A stretch of DNA of 64,000 nt from the NCBI GenBank assembly GCA_002345545.1, contig DDVW01000040.1:17930-81929 (forward strand), written 5' to 3'. The notes beneath the pieces are model-generated. The model did no database searches. It saw only the letters and a list, made by a program, of their open reading frames with translations, and was not told the DNA's origin. This document shows positions 31,402 to 40,430 of this stretch, one piece after another (the stretch's first letter is position 1; each line of letters begins with the position of its first letter). Source of the stretch: Stenotrophomonas sp. UBA2302. GTDB taxonomy: Bacteria; Pseudomonadota; Gammaproteobacteria; Xanthomonadales; Xanthomonadaceae. A program made the translations under genes and the position numbers.

Positions 31402-32700
31402 TCAGCCGAAATGGGTCAGCACACCGGCAATCGTAGCGGTCATCAGGGTGGCGATGGTGCCGCCCAGCACCGCGCGCAGGCCGAACTTGGCCAGATCGTG
31501 GCGGCGCTCCGGTGCCAGCCCGCCGATGCCGCCGATCTGGATGGCGATCGAGCTGAAGTTGGCGAAGCCGCACAGCGCGTAGGTCGCGATCAGGCGGCCT
31601 TCCTCGCTCAGCGCGACGCCGGCGACGTTGCCCTTGATGATCTCCGACAGATCCATGTAGGCGACGAACTCGTTGATGACGACCTTCTGTCCGATCAGCG
31701 AGCCGACCGTGGTCGCATCGGCCCACGGCGTGCCGATCACCCACGCGATCGGCGCCAGCACGTAACCGAAGACGGTGGCCAGGCTGGTCGGCTTGCCGAT
31801 CGCCTCGGCCAGGCCGCTGACCTCGCCCAGCCAGGTCAGCGGGGCGTTGACCATCGCGATCAGGGCGATGAAGGCGAGCAGCATCGCACCGATGTTCAGC
31901 GCCAGCTTCAGGCCGTCGCCGGCACCGGCAGCAGCGGCGTCGATGATGTTGGAGGCGGTCTTTTCCACTTCCATCTTCACCGTGCCGCGGGTCAGCGGCA
32001 TGCCGGTTTCCGGTACCAGCAGCTTGGCGATCACCAGCGTGGCCGGCGCGGCCATGATCGAGGCGGCCAGCAGGTGCTTGGCGTAGAACGCCTGGGCCGC
32101 CGGATCGCCACCGCCGAGCATGCCGACATAGGCGGCCAGCACGCCGCCGGCGATATGCGCCATGCCGCCGATCATCATCGTGAGCAGTTCGGACTGGGTC
32201 ATCCTGGCGATGTACGGGCGCACCGTCAGCGGGGCTTCGGTCTGGCCGATGAACACGCTGGCGCAGACGCTGGTGGTTTCCGCGCCGGACACGCGCATCA
32301 CCTTGGTGATGGCCGCGGCCATCACCCGCACGATCGCCTGCATCACGCCCAGGTGGTACATCACGCCCATCAGCGCCGAGAAGAAGATGATGGTGGGCAG
32401 CACCTGGAAGGCGAAGATGAAGCCGTAGGTGGACACATCCATCAGGCTGCCGAAAATGAAGTTGGAGCCTTCATTGACGAAGTTCAGGATCTTGACGAAG
32501 CCTTTGCCGAGCCAGTCGAACACGTCACGGCCGCCCGGCACCAGCAGCACCAGCGCGGCAAAGCCGATCTGCAGGACGATGCCGGTAGCGACCAGCTTCC
32601 AGTCCACCGCCTTCTTGTTGTTGGAGAACAGCCAGGTGATGCCCAGAAGCACCGCCAGCCCGAACAGGCCGAAGCCGACCCTGCCCAAACCTTCGACCAT
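31402..32700 (-). CDS. concentrative nucleoside transporter (CNT/NupC family)
   Basis: This 432-residue polytopic inner membrane symporter carries nucleosides. It has about ten hydrophobic segments. The CNT hallmarks are FGSLMDVS followed by FQVLPTIIFFSALMGVMYHLG, GQTEAPLTVRPYI (nucleoside and cation site), the central GGMAHIAGGVLAAYVGML segment, and TYALCGFANFSSIAIQIGGIGGLAPERR. It is followed by the ribokinase gene and divergent from an aldo/keto reductase gene across a palindrome-rich interval. Confidence 0.93.
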   Translation of the reverse strand: MVEGLGRVGFGLFGLAVLLGITWLFSNNKKAVDWKLVATGIVLQIGFAALVLLVPGGRDVFDWLGKGFVKILNFVNEGSNFIFGSLMDVSTYGFIFAFQVLPTIIFFSALMGVMYHLGVMQAIVRVMAAAITKVMRVSGAETTSVCASVFIGQTEAPLTVRPYIARMTQSELLTMMIGGMAHIAGGVLAAYVGMLGGGDPAAQAFYAKHLLAASIMAAPATLVIAKLLVPETGMPLTRGTVKMEVEKTASNIIDAAAAGAGDGLKLALNIGAMLLAFIALIAMVNAPLTWLGEVSGLAEAIGKPTSLATVFGYVLAPIAWVIGTPWADATTVGSLIGQKVVINEFVAYMDLSEIIKGNVAGVALSEEGRLIATYALCGFANFSSIAIQIGGIGGLAPERRHDLAKFGLRAVLGGTIATLMTATIAGVLTHFG

Positions 32701-32750
32701 GAGTAATCCCCGGGCGTGCCCGCAAAAGACGCAAGCCTAGAGCAGCGGCT

Positions 32751-32816
32751 TATGCCCGGCAAGAATAATCGGGGCATATGCCCGCAATTGCCGGCATTGC
32801 GCCGTTATCGGCAATG
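32751..32816. promoter_or_regulatory. palindrome-rich divergent region upstream of CNT transporter
   Basis: The 196-base interval between the CNT gene (minus) and the aldo/keto reductase gene (plus) contains three copies of TATGCCC: at 32751-32757, and as the two arms of the perfect palindrome GGGCATATGCCC (32772-32783). It also holds CATTGC/GCAATG arms (32795-32800 and 32811-32816) and CCGGCAA/TTGCCGG arms (32756-32762 and 32788-32794). Such clustering suggests one or more operators. The regulator is unknown. Confidence 0.5.
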
Positions 32817-32896
32817 TCCGCGGTCTTTTCCGCAACCGGCGGCGGGCTACACTGGCGTCCACTCGCGCAAACCCGCGCCGGAATTTGGAGCTTCCC

Positions 32897-33868
32897 ATGC
32901 AATACCGTCGTCTCGGCACCTCCGGGCTGCAGCTTTCGGCGCTGTCCTTCGGCGCCTGGGTCACCTTCGGCAACCAGATCGGTCGCAGCGAGGCCCGCAA
33001 CCTGATTGCCGCGGCATGGGACAACGGGGTCAATTTCTTCGACAACGCCGAGGTCTATGCCCAAGGCCGTGCCGAAGAGGTGATGGGCGATGTGATCGGC
33101 GACCTGCGCCTGCCGCGGGATGGCTACTGTGTCTCCAGCAAGGTGTTCTTCGGTGCGGTGGATGCGCCCAACCCGCTGCAGCGCGGGCTCTCGCGCAAGC
33201 ACGTCCATGACGCCTGCCATGCCGCGCTCAAGCGCCTGCGGGTGGATTATCTGGACCTGTACTACTGCCATCGTCCGGATCCGGACACGCCGGTCGGCGA
33301 GACCGTGCAGGCGATGGACACGCTGATCCGCCAGGGCAAGGTGCTGTACTGGGGCACGTCGGAGTGGTCCGGTGCGCAGATCGCCGAGGCGGTCGCCTTC
33401 GCCCGCGCCAACCACCTGCACGCGCCGACGATGGAGCAGCCGCAGTACAACCTGCTGCACCGCACGCGGGTGGAGCAGGAGTACGCGCCGCTGTATGCCG
33501 ATGCCGGGCTGGGCACGACGATCTGGTCGCCGCTGGCTTCGGGCCTGCTGACCGGCAAGTACAACGACGGCATCGGTGCCGACAGCCGTCTGGCGACCTC
33601 GTCGCTGGAATGGTTGCAGGCCGCGGTGCTGGGTGATCCGGCCGAAGACCGGCTGGGCAAGGTGCGGCGCTTCACCGCGCTGGCGGCCGAGCTGGGCGAA
33701 TCGCCGGCGCAGCTGGCCATCGCCTGGTGCCTGCGCAATCCCAACGTCTCCAGCGTGATCCTCGGCGCCAGCCGGGTCAGCCAGTTGCAGGAGAACCTGC
33801 GCGCGCTGGAGCTGCTTGCACGGGTGGACGAGGCGGCCTGGACGCAGGTCGAAGCGGCGTTCGCCTGA
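32897..33868 (+). CDS. aldo/keto reductase, Kv-beta-like (AKR6 type)
   Basis: This 323-residue NADPH-dependent oxidoreductase resembles voltage-gated potassium channel beta subunits. The catalytic tetrad is visible as Asp and Tyr in NFFDNAEVYAQG, Lys in VSSKVFFG and His in YYCHRPDPDT. Cofactor residues appear in the C-terminal SSVILGASRVSQLQENL segment. The ATG at 32897 has GGAG six bases upstream and is preferred to a TTG at 32885. It is divergent from the CNT gene. The natural substrate is unknown. Confidence 0.92.
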   Translation: MQYRRLGTSGLQLSALSFGAWVTFGNQIGRSEARNLIAAAWDNGVNFFDNAEVYAQGRAEEVMGDVIGDLRLPRDGYCVSSKVFFGAVDAPNPLQRGLSRKHVHDACHAALKRLRVDYLDLYYCHRPDPDTPVGETVQAMDTLIRQGKVLYWGTSEWSGAQIAEAVAFARANHLHAPTMEQPQYNLLHRTRVEQEYAPLYADAGLGTTIWSPLASGLLTGKYNDGIGADSRLATSSLEWLQAAVLGDPAEDRLGKVRRFTALAAELGESPAQLAIAWCLRNPNVSSVILGASRVSQLQENLRALELLARVDEAAWTQVEAAFA

Positions 33869-33957
33869 GGCCGGCTGCGGCAGGGGCGCGCCGGATGCGT
33901 GCTCCTGCGGCTTGAAGGAAGTGCTGGGGCAGGGTGATGTCGTCCTGCCGAATCCGC

Positions 33958-33986
33958 TTGCAATGTTATTGAGAATTATTATCATC
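33958..33986 (+). promoter_or_regulatory. Fur-regulated promoter of hemP
   Basis: A -35 TTGCAA (33958-33963) is 16 bases from a -10 TATCAT (33980-33985). A 19-base Fur-box match ATTGAGAATTATTATCATC (33968-33986) overlaps the spacer and -10. Iron-replete Fur would block RNA polymerase, so this unit should be expressed in iron shortage. Confidence 0.82.
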
Positions 33987-34014
33987 AACTCCGTCCCCGT
34001 ACGGAATCACGTTG

Positions 34015-34209
34015 ATGTCCGCCCAACCTGTCCTGCTCCGCTCCCGCACGCTCCATCTGCCACAACGCCCGGTCCAGCTGCTGCCGGTTGAAGGCATCCT
34101 CGACAGTGGCGCCCTGCTCAAGGGCCAGCGCGAGATCCTGATCCGGCATGGCGACAAGCTCTATCGCCTGCGCCATACCAGCAACGACAAGCTGATCCTG
34201 ACCAAGTAG
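34015..34209 (+). CDS. hemP: hemin uptake protein HemP
   Basis: This 64-residue HemP-family protein has the conserved core LDSGALLKGQREILIRHGDKLYRLRHTSNDKLILTK. HemP proteins are small cytoplasmic proteins in heme-uptake loci; some act as regulators of heme receptor transcription. The start ATG at 34015 is directly after an in-frame TTG and lies 29 bases after a Fur box. The gene is followed by a TonB-dependent receptor gene 130 bases away, and the two are probably cotranscribed. Confidence 0.92.
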   Translation: MSAQPVLLRSRTLHLPQRPVQLLPVEGILDSGALLKGQREILIRHGDKLYRLRHTSNDKLILTK

Positions 34210-34339
34210 TCCGCAGCACCTCTGCCAGCCGGCGCCCGCTTTGGCGCCACGCCCGCCTGAATCGACCCGCTTCCGCCCCGAGGCCGCAGCCATTGGCTGC
34301 CTTGCCCGGGCCCGTTCCTTCGATTGATTCCAGGCACCC

Positions 34340-36523
34340 ATGATCCGTCCAACTGTTCTGAGCGCCGCCCTGTGGGCGGTGTTGTCTCCTGTGCACGCCG
34401 AAACCGCCGCTTCGGGCGATGTGCACGATTTCGACCGCGTCCAGGTCACCGCCACCCGCACCGAGCGCGCCGTCAGCGATGTCGCCGCCACCGTCGATGT
34501 GATCGACCGCGAGCAGCTGGACAACCAGCTGGTGCACGACATCGCCGATCTGGTCCGCTACGAGCCGGGCATTTCCGTGACCCGCAGCGCCACACGCTTT
34601 GGACTGGGCGGCTTCCGCATCCGCGGCCTGGACGGCAACCGCGTGCTGATCCAGACCGACGGCATCGCCATGCCCAAGAGTTTCGACATCGGCAGCTTCG
34701 CCAATGCCAACCGCGATTTCACCGATCTGGAAACGCTCAAGCGGGTGGAGATCGTGCGCGGGCCGGCCAGCTCGCTGTATGGCTCCGACGCGCTGGGTGG
34801 CGTGGTCGCGTTCGTCACCAGGGACCCGGCCGACTACCTGAAGGACGGCAAAGACAGCCACGTCGGCCTGAAATTCGGCTATGACGGCGACTGGCAGGGC
34901 CTGCTCGGCAGTGCGACCACGGCATTCGGTGGCGAGCGCTGGAGCGGCATGGTCAACGTCAACCACCGCCAGGGCCAGGAAACCGGCAACCAGGGCGAGG
35001 TGCGCAGCCGCGACAACACCCGCACCGCCGCCAACCCGCAGCAGCGCGACGGCCGCAGCGTGCTGTCCAAGCTGGTCTATGCCCCCGATGAGAACCAGCG
35101 TTTCCGCCTGACCGTGGAAGGCAATGAGGACAGCACCGATACCGATGTGTATTCGGCGATCGACCGCACCACCACCACCGGCATGACCGCGCACGACACG
35201 CAAACCCGCGCGCGGGTGGCCTTCGCCCATGAAATGGATGCGCTCGACAGCGTGTTCGCCGACAGTCTGAGTTGGCAGCTGTACCGCCAGGACAGCGAGA
35301 CCACGCAGCTCACCGACGAGCAGCGCGCCAATGGCAGCCGCCGCCATCGCGAGTTCAATTTCGACCAGCGTGTCTATGGTGTGCAGGCGGTGCTGGACAA
35401 GTCCTTCGACACCGGCAGCGTGGCCCATGCGCTGACCTGGGGCGTGGACGGTGCGTGGACGGAAATCCGCCAGAAGCGCGACGGCTTCCAGGTGCTGGCC
35501 AACGGCACGGTCAGCAGCACGATCCTGCCGGACGTGTTCCCGGTGCGTGACTTCCCGGTCAGCAGGACCACCGAGCTGGGCCTGTATGCACAGGACGAGA
35601 TGCGCCTGGCCGACGGGCGGCTGTCGCTGGTGCCGGGCATCCGCGTGGATCACTACCGGCTCAAACCAGAGATGGATGCGATCTTCACCGCGGACAATCC
35701 GGGCATGCCGGTGGCTTCGCTGAGCACGACCCGCGTGTCGCCGAAGTTCGGTGCGGTGTGGCGTTTTGACGAGCAGTGGTCGCTGTTTGCCGGCTACTCG
35801 CACGGTTTCCGCTCGCCGCCGTACAACGACGTCAATCTGGGTTTCACCAACGTGATGTTCGGCTACACCGCCATCCCCAATCCGGACCTGAAGCCGGAAA
35901 CCAGCGACGGCGTGGAGCTGGGCCTGCGCTTCATCGCGCCGGTGGCTTACCTGAGCGTCAGTGGCTACTACAACGACTACCGCGACTTCATCGAATCCCA
36001 GCGCTACGTCGGCACCAACGCGCAGGGGCTGATGGTGTTCCAGTCGCAGAACATCGCCGATGCGCGGATCTACGGTGCGGAAATGAAGGCCGGGGTGGAC
36101 TTCGGCGAACTGGCCGAGGTACTGGAAGGCTGGTCGCTGCGCAGCGCGGTGGCGTGGTCGCGCGGTGACAACCGCACCGGGGACGTGCCGCTGGATTCGA
36201 TCGATCCGCTGCGCGGCAGTGTCGGGCTGATGTACGACCGGCAGGCGTGGGGTGTGGAACTGGCCGGCAGCTTCGCCAAGCGCAAGGATCGCATCGCCAG
36301 TGCCACGGCCTACCGCCCCGGCGGCTACGGCGTGCTGGACCTGATGGCGCATTGGGAGTTCGCGCCCGGGGCGAAAATGAATGTCGGCGTGTTCAATCTG
36401 GGCGACCGCAGCTACATCGACTGGTCGGGCATCACCGCCAACCTGGCCGGCAACAGCCCGGTACTGGACCGCTACACCCATCCCGGCCGCACCGTGTCGG
36501 CCAGCCTGGCGGTTTCCTGGTGA
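34340..36523 (+). CDS. TonB-dependent hemoglobin/transferrin/lactoferrin-type receptor
   Basis: This 727-residue outer membrane transporter is of the heme/hemoglobin receptor class. A signal peptide (to about residue 20, ending HAE), a TonB-box-like FDRVQVTATRTER, the plug domain (QLVHDIADLVRYEPGISV to RGPASSLYGSDALGGVV) and a 22-strand barrel ending in SASLAVSW with a terminal aromatic are visible. The receptor landmarks GYSHGFRSPPYND and NPDLKPETSDGVELG match the FRAP/NPNL signatures of heme receptors. The ATG at 34340 lacks a strong Shine-Dalgarno sequence. The Fur box before hemP probably also governs this gene. Confidence 0.92.
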   Translation: MIRPTVLSAALWAVLSPVHAETAASGDVHDFDRVQVTATRTERAVSDVAATVDVIDREQLDNQLVHDIADLVRYEPGISVTRSATRFGLGGFRIRGLDGNRVLIQTDGIAMPKSFDIGSFANANRDFTDLETLKRVEIVRGPASSLYGSDALGGVVAFVTRDPADYLKDGKDSHVGLKFGYDGDWQGLLGSATTAFGGERWSGMVNVNHRQGQETGNQGEVRSRDNTRTAANPQQRDGRSVLSKLVYAPDENQRFRLTVEGNEDSTDTDVYSAIDRTTTTGMTAHDTQTRARVAFAHEMDALDSVFADSLSWQLYRQDSETTQLTDEQRANGSRRHREFNFDQRVYGVQAVLDKSFDTGSVAHALTWGVDGAWTEIRQKRDGFQVLANGTVSSTILPDVFPVRDFPVSRTTELGLYAQDEMRLADGRLSLVPGIRVDHYRLKPEMDAIFTADNPGMPVASLSTTRVSPKFGAVWRFDEQWSLFAGYSHGFRSPPYNDVNLGFTNVMFGYTAIPNPDLKPETSDGVELGLRFIAPVAYLSVSGYYNDYRDFIESQRYVGTNAQGLMVFQSQNIADARIYGAEMKAGVDFGELAEVLEGWSLRSAVAWSRGDNRTGDVPLDSIDPLRGSVGLMYDRQAWGVELAGSFAKRKDRIASATAYRPGGYGVLDLMAHWEFAPGAKMNVGVFNLGDRSYIDWSGITANLAGNSPVLDRYTHPGRTVSASLAVSW

Positions 36524-36637
36524 TTCCAGTGCGTTGATCCCGCCGCGGTACGGCAGTCCCTGCCGGCGGTGGAAACGGATCTCTCCCGGCCACGGATGGC
36601 CACTTTCCCTTACCGATACTCCATAAAGGAAATACCC

Positions 36638-37570
36638 ATGAAATTGCGTTCCGCCAGCGCGTTGCTGCTGTTGGCCGGCAGTGGTGCGGCCAGCGCCCAG
36701 GCCGTGGATGCCGCCCGCGACCACGCCAGCATCCTCGCCATGCAGGGCCAGTACACGGTGGACTTCGCCTTCGACGAGACGGTGCTGCTCCAGCCCGGCT
36801 ACGAACGTGCCGCGGCCATGCGCAGCGGCGGCAACGAGGTGGTGATCGTGCTGGAGGACAGCCCGCACCGCGTCGTCCTGCAGCACCTGCTGGTGGATGG
36901 CAAAAGCGGCCACGTCACCAAGCATTGGCGGCAGGACTGGGTCTATGAGGCGGCCCACCGCTTCGAGTTCAGTGCCGAGCAGACCTGGGCGGTGCGCCCG
37001 GTTCCGGCGGCGGTCAACAAGGGCGCCTGGACCCAGTGCGTGTACGAGGTCAGCGACGCGCCGCGCTACTGCGGTACCGGCACCTGGAGCTACACCAACA
37101 ACGTGCCGACCTGGACCAGCGACCCGGGCTGGCGGCCGCTGCCACGCCGCGAGTACACCCGGCGCAGCGACTACAACGCGCTGGCGGTGGTCAACCGGCA
37201 CACGCTCACCCCCAACGGCTGGACCCACGAGCAGTTCAACACCAAGGTGCAGCGCAACGCCGACGGCAGCCAGCTCGAGATCGCCCGCGAGTTCGGCTTC
37301 AACGACTACCTCAAGACCACCGAGGTCGACTTCACCCCGGCCTTGGACTACTGGAAGGGCACCGCGCCGTTCTGGGCGCAGGTGCGCCAGCGCTGGGACA
37401 CGTTCCTGCGCCGGGCACCGGGCGTGCATCTGAAAACCAGGCTCGATGGCATGGCGATGATCATCCCGCTGTTCGAGCAGGCCGAAGTGGTGAAAGGCGG
37501 GGCGGCGCTGGACGAGGCGAAGATCGACACGGTGTTTGCCCGGTTCGTCGAGCCGGCGGCGATCAGGTAA
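36638..37570 (+). CDS. secreted DUF6607 family protein linked to heme receptor
   Basis: This 310-residue exported protein has a signal peptide (residues 1-21, MKLRSASALLLLAGSGAASA-Q) and the DUF6607 features QHLLVDGKSGHVTKHWRQDWVYEA, WTQCVYEVSDAPRYCGTGTWSY (two Cys) and YNALAVVNRHTLTPNGWTHEQ. The ATG at 36638 follows a good AAAGGA ribosome binding site. It lies 114 bases after the receptor gene, upstream of a terminator, so it is probably the third gene of the iron-repressed unit. Its function is not established; the context suggests periplasmic or outer membrane heme handling. Confidence 0.8.
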   Translation: MKLRSASALLLLAGSGAASAQAVDAARDHASILAMQGQYTVDFAFDETVLLQPGYERAAAMRSGGNEVVIVLEDSPHRVVLQHLLVDGKSGHVTKHWRQDWVYEAAHRFEFSAEQTWAVRPVPAAVNKGAWTQCVYEVSDAPRYCGTGTWSYTNNVPTWTSDPGWRPLPRREYTRRSDYNALAVVNRHTLTPNGWTHEQFNTKVQRNADGSQLEIAREFGFNDYLKTTEVDFTPALDYWKGTAPFWAQVRQRWDTFLRRAPGVHLKTRLDGMAMIIPLFEQAEVVKGGAALDEAKIDTVFARFVEPAAIR

Positions 37571-37576
37571 CCCCCG

Positions 37577-37602
37577 AAGGCCCCGCACTGCGGGGCCTTT
37601 GC
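37577..37602 (+). terminator. terminator of the heme-uptake unit
   Basis: A perfect 10-bp stem AAGGCCCCGC/GCGGGGCCTT (loop ACT) is followed by T. It lies seven bases after the DUF6607 gene stop. Confidence 0.82.
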
Positions 37603-37623
37603 ATATCAGGCGGCGCTGCGGCG

Positions 37624-37977
37624 CTATTCCTTGAACATCAGCAGCGCCGCGACCACGATCAGCGCGAAGGCGGCCCAGTGGTTCCATTTCAGCGGCTGGC
37701 CGAGCCACGTGGCCGAGAACACCGCGAACACCAGCAGTGTGATCACTTCCTGCATGCCCTTGAGCTGCGGTGCCGAGTACACCGCGCTGCCCAGCCGGTT
37801 GCCGGGTACCTGCAGGCAGTATTCGAAGAAGGCGATGCCCCAGCTGATGAGGATGACCGTGGTCAGCGGCGCCGACTTGAACTTCAGGTGGCCGTACCAG
37901 GCGAAGGTCATGAAGATGTTGCTGGCGATCAGCAGCAGCACCGGATACAGATAGGCGGTGAGGGACGGGGCGGGCAT
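37624..37977 (-). CDS. DMT family protein (DUF486)
   Basis: This 117-residue inner membrane protein has four hydrophobic segments and is a DMT-type short transporter of the DUF486 group, marked by TFAWYGHLKFK, SWGIAFFEYCLQVPGNRLG, and YSAPQLKGMQEVITL. The substrate is unknown. The frame continues far upstream, but the ATG at 37977 (MPAPSLTAYLYPV) is the family start. It is divergent from the response regulator gene with 161 bases between, which hold no further gene. Confidence 0.85.
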   Translation of the reverse strand: MPAPSLTAYLYPVLLLIASNIFMTFAWYGHLKFKSAPLTTVILISWGIAFFEYCLQVPGNRLGSAVYSAPQLKGMQEVITLLVFAVFSATWLGQPLKWNHWAAFALIVVAALLMFKE

Positions 37978-38138
37978 GACCGGGTTCACAGGGGCGGGCA
38001 GGCAGCATAGAGCGGTTGCCGGGCCCTTGGGCAACCGGGAAACGGTCGTGCGGAGCGGGTGACGACCGGGCCGGATCTTCACATCATTTCTACTGCGGCT
38101 GGGGCATGTTTCACAAAGCTGAAGAATGAGGAGTCTCC

Positions 38139-38852
38139 ATGCGACAGGCAAAGGAATCGTCCGGCTTGGTGCTGGTCGTCGAAGACAACCGCAATATCTC
38201 CGAAATGATCGGTGAATACCTTGAAAGCAAGGGATTCGAGGTGGATTACGCTGCTGACGGTGTGGATGGCTACCGGCTGGCGGCGGAGAACACCTACGAC
38301 GTGATCGTGCTGGACCTGATGCTGCCGCGGATGGATGGCATCGAGGTCTGCCGCAAGCTGCGCAACGAGGCGCGCAAATCCACACCGGTGCTGATGCTGA
38401 CCGCGCGCGACACGCTTGACGACAAGCTCACCGGACTGGGCTTCGGTGCCGATGACTACCTGACCAAGCCCTTCGCGATCCAGGAACTTGAAGCGCGCCT
38501 GCGCGCGCTGATCCGCCGCGAGCGCCGCCAGGTCGGTGCCGAGGTGCTGAAGGTGGCCGACCTGGTGCTGGACCCGGTCAGCATGCGTGCGACCCGCGCC
38601 GGCAGCGAGCTGCAGCTGTCCCCCATTGGCCTGCGCCTGCTGACCATCCTGATGCGGGAATCCCCGCGGGTGGTCACCCGGCACGAGATCGAACGCGAGA
38701 TCTGGGGCAATGGCCTGCCGGATTCGGACACGCTGCGCAGCCACCTGTACAACCTGCGCAAGATCATCGACAAGCCGTTCGACAATCCTTTGCTGCATAC
38801 CGTGCAGAGTGCCGGCTACCGCATCGCGGATATCGCGCAGCCGATGGGTTGA
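38139..38852 (+). CDS. OmpR-family two-component response regulator
   Basis: This 237-residue regulator has a receiver domain (1-125) with the acidic pocket VVEDN, phosphoacceptor Asp59 in IVLDLMLPRMDG, Thr and Lys110 in LTKPF, and a winged-helix DNA-binding domain (140-230) with SPIGLRLLTILM, SDTLRSHLYNLRKIID and VQSAGYRI. It is followed by its probable sensor kinase gene. The cognate target genes are not evident; dgkA is nearby, which is suggestive of envelope control but not proof. Confidence 0.92.
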   Translation: MRQAKESSGLVLVVEDNRNISEMIGEYLESKGFEVDYAADGVDGYRLAAENTYDVIVLDLMLPRMDGIEVCRKLRNEARKSTPVLMLTARDTLDDKLTGLGFGADDYLTKPFAIQELEARLRALIRRERRQVGAEVLKVADLVLDPVSMRATRAGSELQLSPIGLRLLTILMRESPRVVTRHEIEREIWGNGLPDSDTLRSHLYNLRKIIDKPFDNPLLHTVQSAGYRIADIAQPMG

Positions 38853-38894
38853 TGGATGAAGGTGTGACAGGGGGGCACATCATCTGTGGAAGCG

Positions 38895-38925
38895 ACAGCC
38901 GCCGCGCCATGCGCGTGGCGGCTGT
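38895..38925. other. large hairpin between response regulator and kinase genes
   Basis: ACAGCCGCC (38895-38903) pairs with GGCGGCTGT (38917-38925), extended inside by GCGC/GCGC around CAT. No T-run follows. It may affect the relative expression of the two genes. Confidence 0.4.
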
Positions 38926-38991
38926 GGCGTGCATGTGCAGGCATCCGGCGGCGGGTATCGCCCCCGGCCACGCCGCGCGCCGGTGGCGGGC

Positions 38992-40281
38992 ATGATGCGG
39001 CCCGGTCTGCCACAGCGGATCAGCACCATCTTCATCGTACAGGCGCTGCTGGCCAGTCTGGTGCTGGTGGGCGGCTATGCGCTTTCGCTGCTGGCCAGGC
39101 AGGACCATGGCGCGGCGATCCAGGCGCAGCTGCAGCAGGAGGCCGCGCATTACTGGAAGCTGCACGAGGCATCGCCCGCGCAACCGCCGCCTGATACGTA
39201 CGGCATCCGCGGCTATCTGCTGCAACCCGGGCAGCCGGACCTGCCGTTGCCGGGTGAATTGCGTGCGCTTCCCAACGGTTTCCATGAACTGGCAAGCACC
39301 GGCCAGCGGGTGCTGGTGGATGAGCGTGCGGCAGGGCGGCTGTATCTGGTTGCCGCGCCGGCACCGCAGGGGAATGCCACGTTCTGGCGGGGCATCGTCC
39401 CGCTGTTGCTGGCCCTGCTGGGCATCTATGCGATCTCCTGGCTGGCCTGGCTGGCCTGGCGGGCCTCGCAGCGCAGCGTCACGCCGTTGAGCTGGCTGCT
39501 GCAACGAGTGTCGCAATGGGATCCGCGCTATCCCGACGCCGATGAGCTTGCACCGGAGCGCTTGCCCGCGGAAATACAGGGGGAAGCGCGGCAGCTGGCG
39601 GCGGCGCTGCACCTGCTTGCCAAACGGATCGGCCAGTACGTCACCCGTGAGCGCAACTTCACCCGCGATGCCAGCCATGAGCTGCGCACGCCGTTGACCG
39701 TGATCCGCATGGCCAGCGACATGGCGCTGGGGACGCCGGACCTCGATCCACGCCTGCAGCGCAGCCTGGGCCGCATCCAGCGCGCCGGACGTGACATGGA
39801 GGCGGTGGTCGAGGCGTTCCTGATCCTGGCGCGGGAGGTGGATGTCGAGCCGCAGGCGGAATGGTTCGAGGTGGCCGATATCGTCCGCTATGAGGTCGCC
39901 AGTGCCCGCGAGGTGCTGGATGAGCGTCCGGTCAGCCTGGAGATCGAGGTGATCGACGATATCCCGCTGCTGGCCCCGCCACGGGTCACCCATGTGGTGA
40001 TCAGCAACCTGCTGCGCAATGCCTGCACCTATACCGACCGTGGCCGCATCCGGGTCGAGGTGGGCAATGGCAAGGTGGTGGTCAGCGATACCGGCATCGG
40101 CATGTCACCGGAGGCGCTGGCCAAGGTGTTCGAGCCGTTCTTCCGTGCCGAACCCGGGCGTCAGCAGGGCTCCGGACTGGGGCTGCCGATCGTGCGCCGC
40201 CTGTGCGAACGCTTCGGCTGGCGGATCGAGCTGGAAAGCACCGCCGGGCAGGGCACCACCGCCACGGTCCACTTCCGCTGA
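38992..40281 (+). CDS. sensor histidine kinase
   Basis: This 429-residue membrane kinase has TM helices at about 11-33 and 133-156 flanking a roughly 100-residue periplasmic domain, and then a linker. The dimerisation domain carries His229 in DASHELRTPLTV. A HATPase domain with an N-box (SNLLRNACTYT), a G1 box (SDTGIGMSPE) and a G2 box (GSGLGLPIV) follows. The reading frame extends 21 codons upstream. ATG 38992 or 38995 fits the topology best. It partners the upstream response regulator gene after a 139-base gap containing a hairpin. Confidence 0.9.
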   Translation: MMRPGLPQRISTIFIVQALLASLVLVGGYALSLLARQDHGAAIQAQLQQEAAHYWKLHEASPAQPPPDTYGIRGYLLQPGQPDLPLPGELRALPNGFHELASTGQRVLVDERAAGRLYLVAAPAPQGNATFWRGIVPLLLALLGIYAISWLAWLAWRASQRSVTPLSWLLQRVSQWDPRYPDADELAPERLPAEIQGEARQLAAALHLLAKRIGQYVTRERNFTRDASHELRTPLTVIRMASDMALGTPDLDPRLQRSLGRIQRAGRDMEAVVEAFLILAREVDVEPQAEWFEVADIVRYEVASAREVLDERPVSLEIEVIDDIPLLAPPRVTHVVISNLLRNACTYTDRGRIRVEVGNGKVVVSDTGIGMSPEALAKVFEPFFRAEPGRQQGSGLGLPIVRRLCERFGWRIELESTAGQGTTATVHFR

Positions 40282-40430
40282 CCGGGGCCGGCCCATGGTG
40301 GCGGCGGCGAAGTGGCCGGGCGCTTGTGGCAGAATCTGCGGTCGTTCCCCGCCTTCCCGGTGTTCCACAGTGGTGCCATTTCCTTCCATGCGATCGATCC
40401 GCGGCGTTGCCGCACTGGACACTGTCTGCC

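Noticed and set aside
34118..38008. Open frame of nearly 1300 codons on the minus strand across hemP, the TonB receptor, DUF6607 and DMT genes
   Set aside because: It runs antisense to well-supported genes and its protein is Ala/Gly/His/Arg-rich low complexity, as expected from complementary codons in a GC-rich genome.
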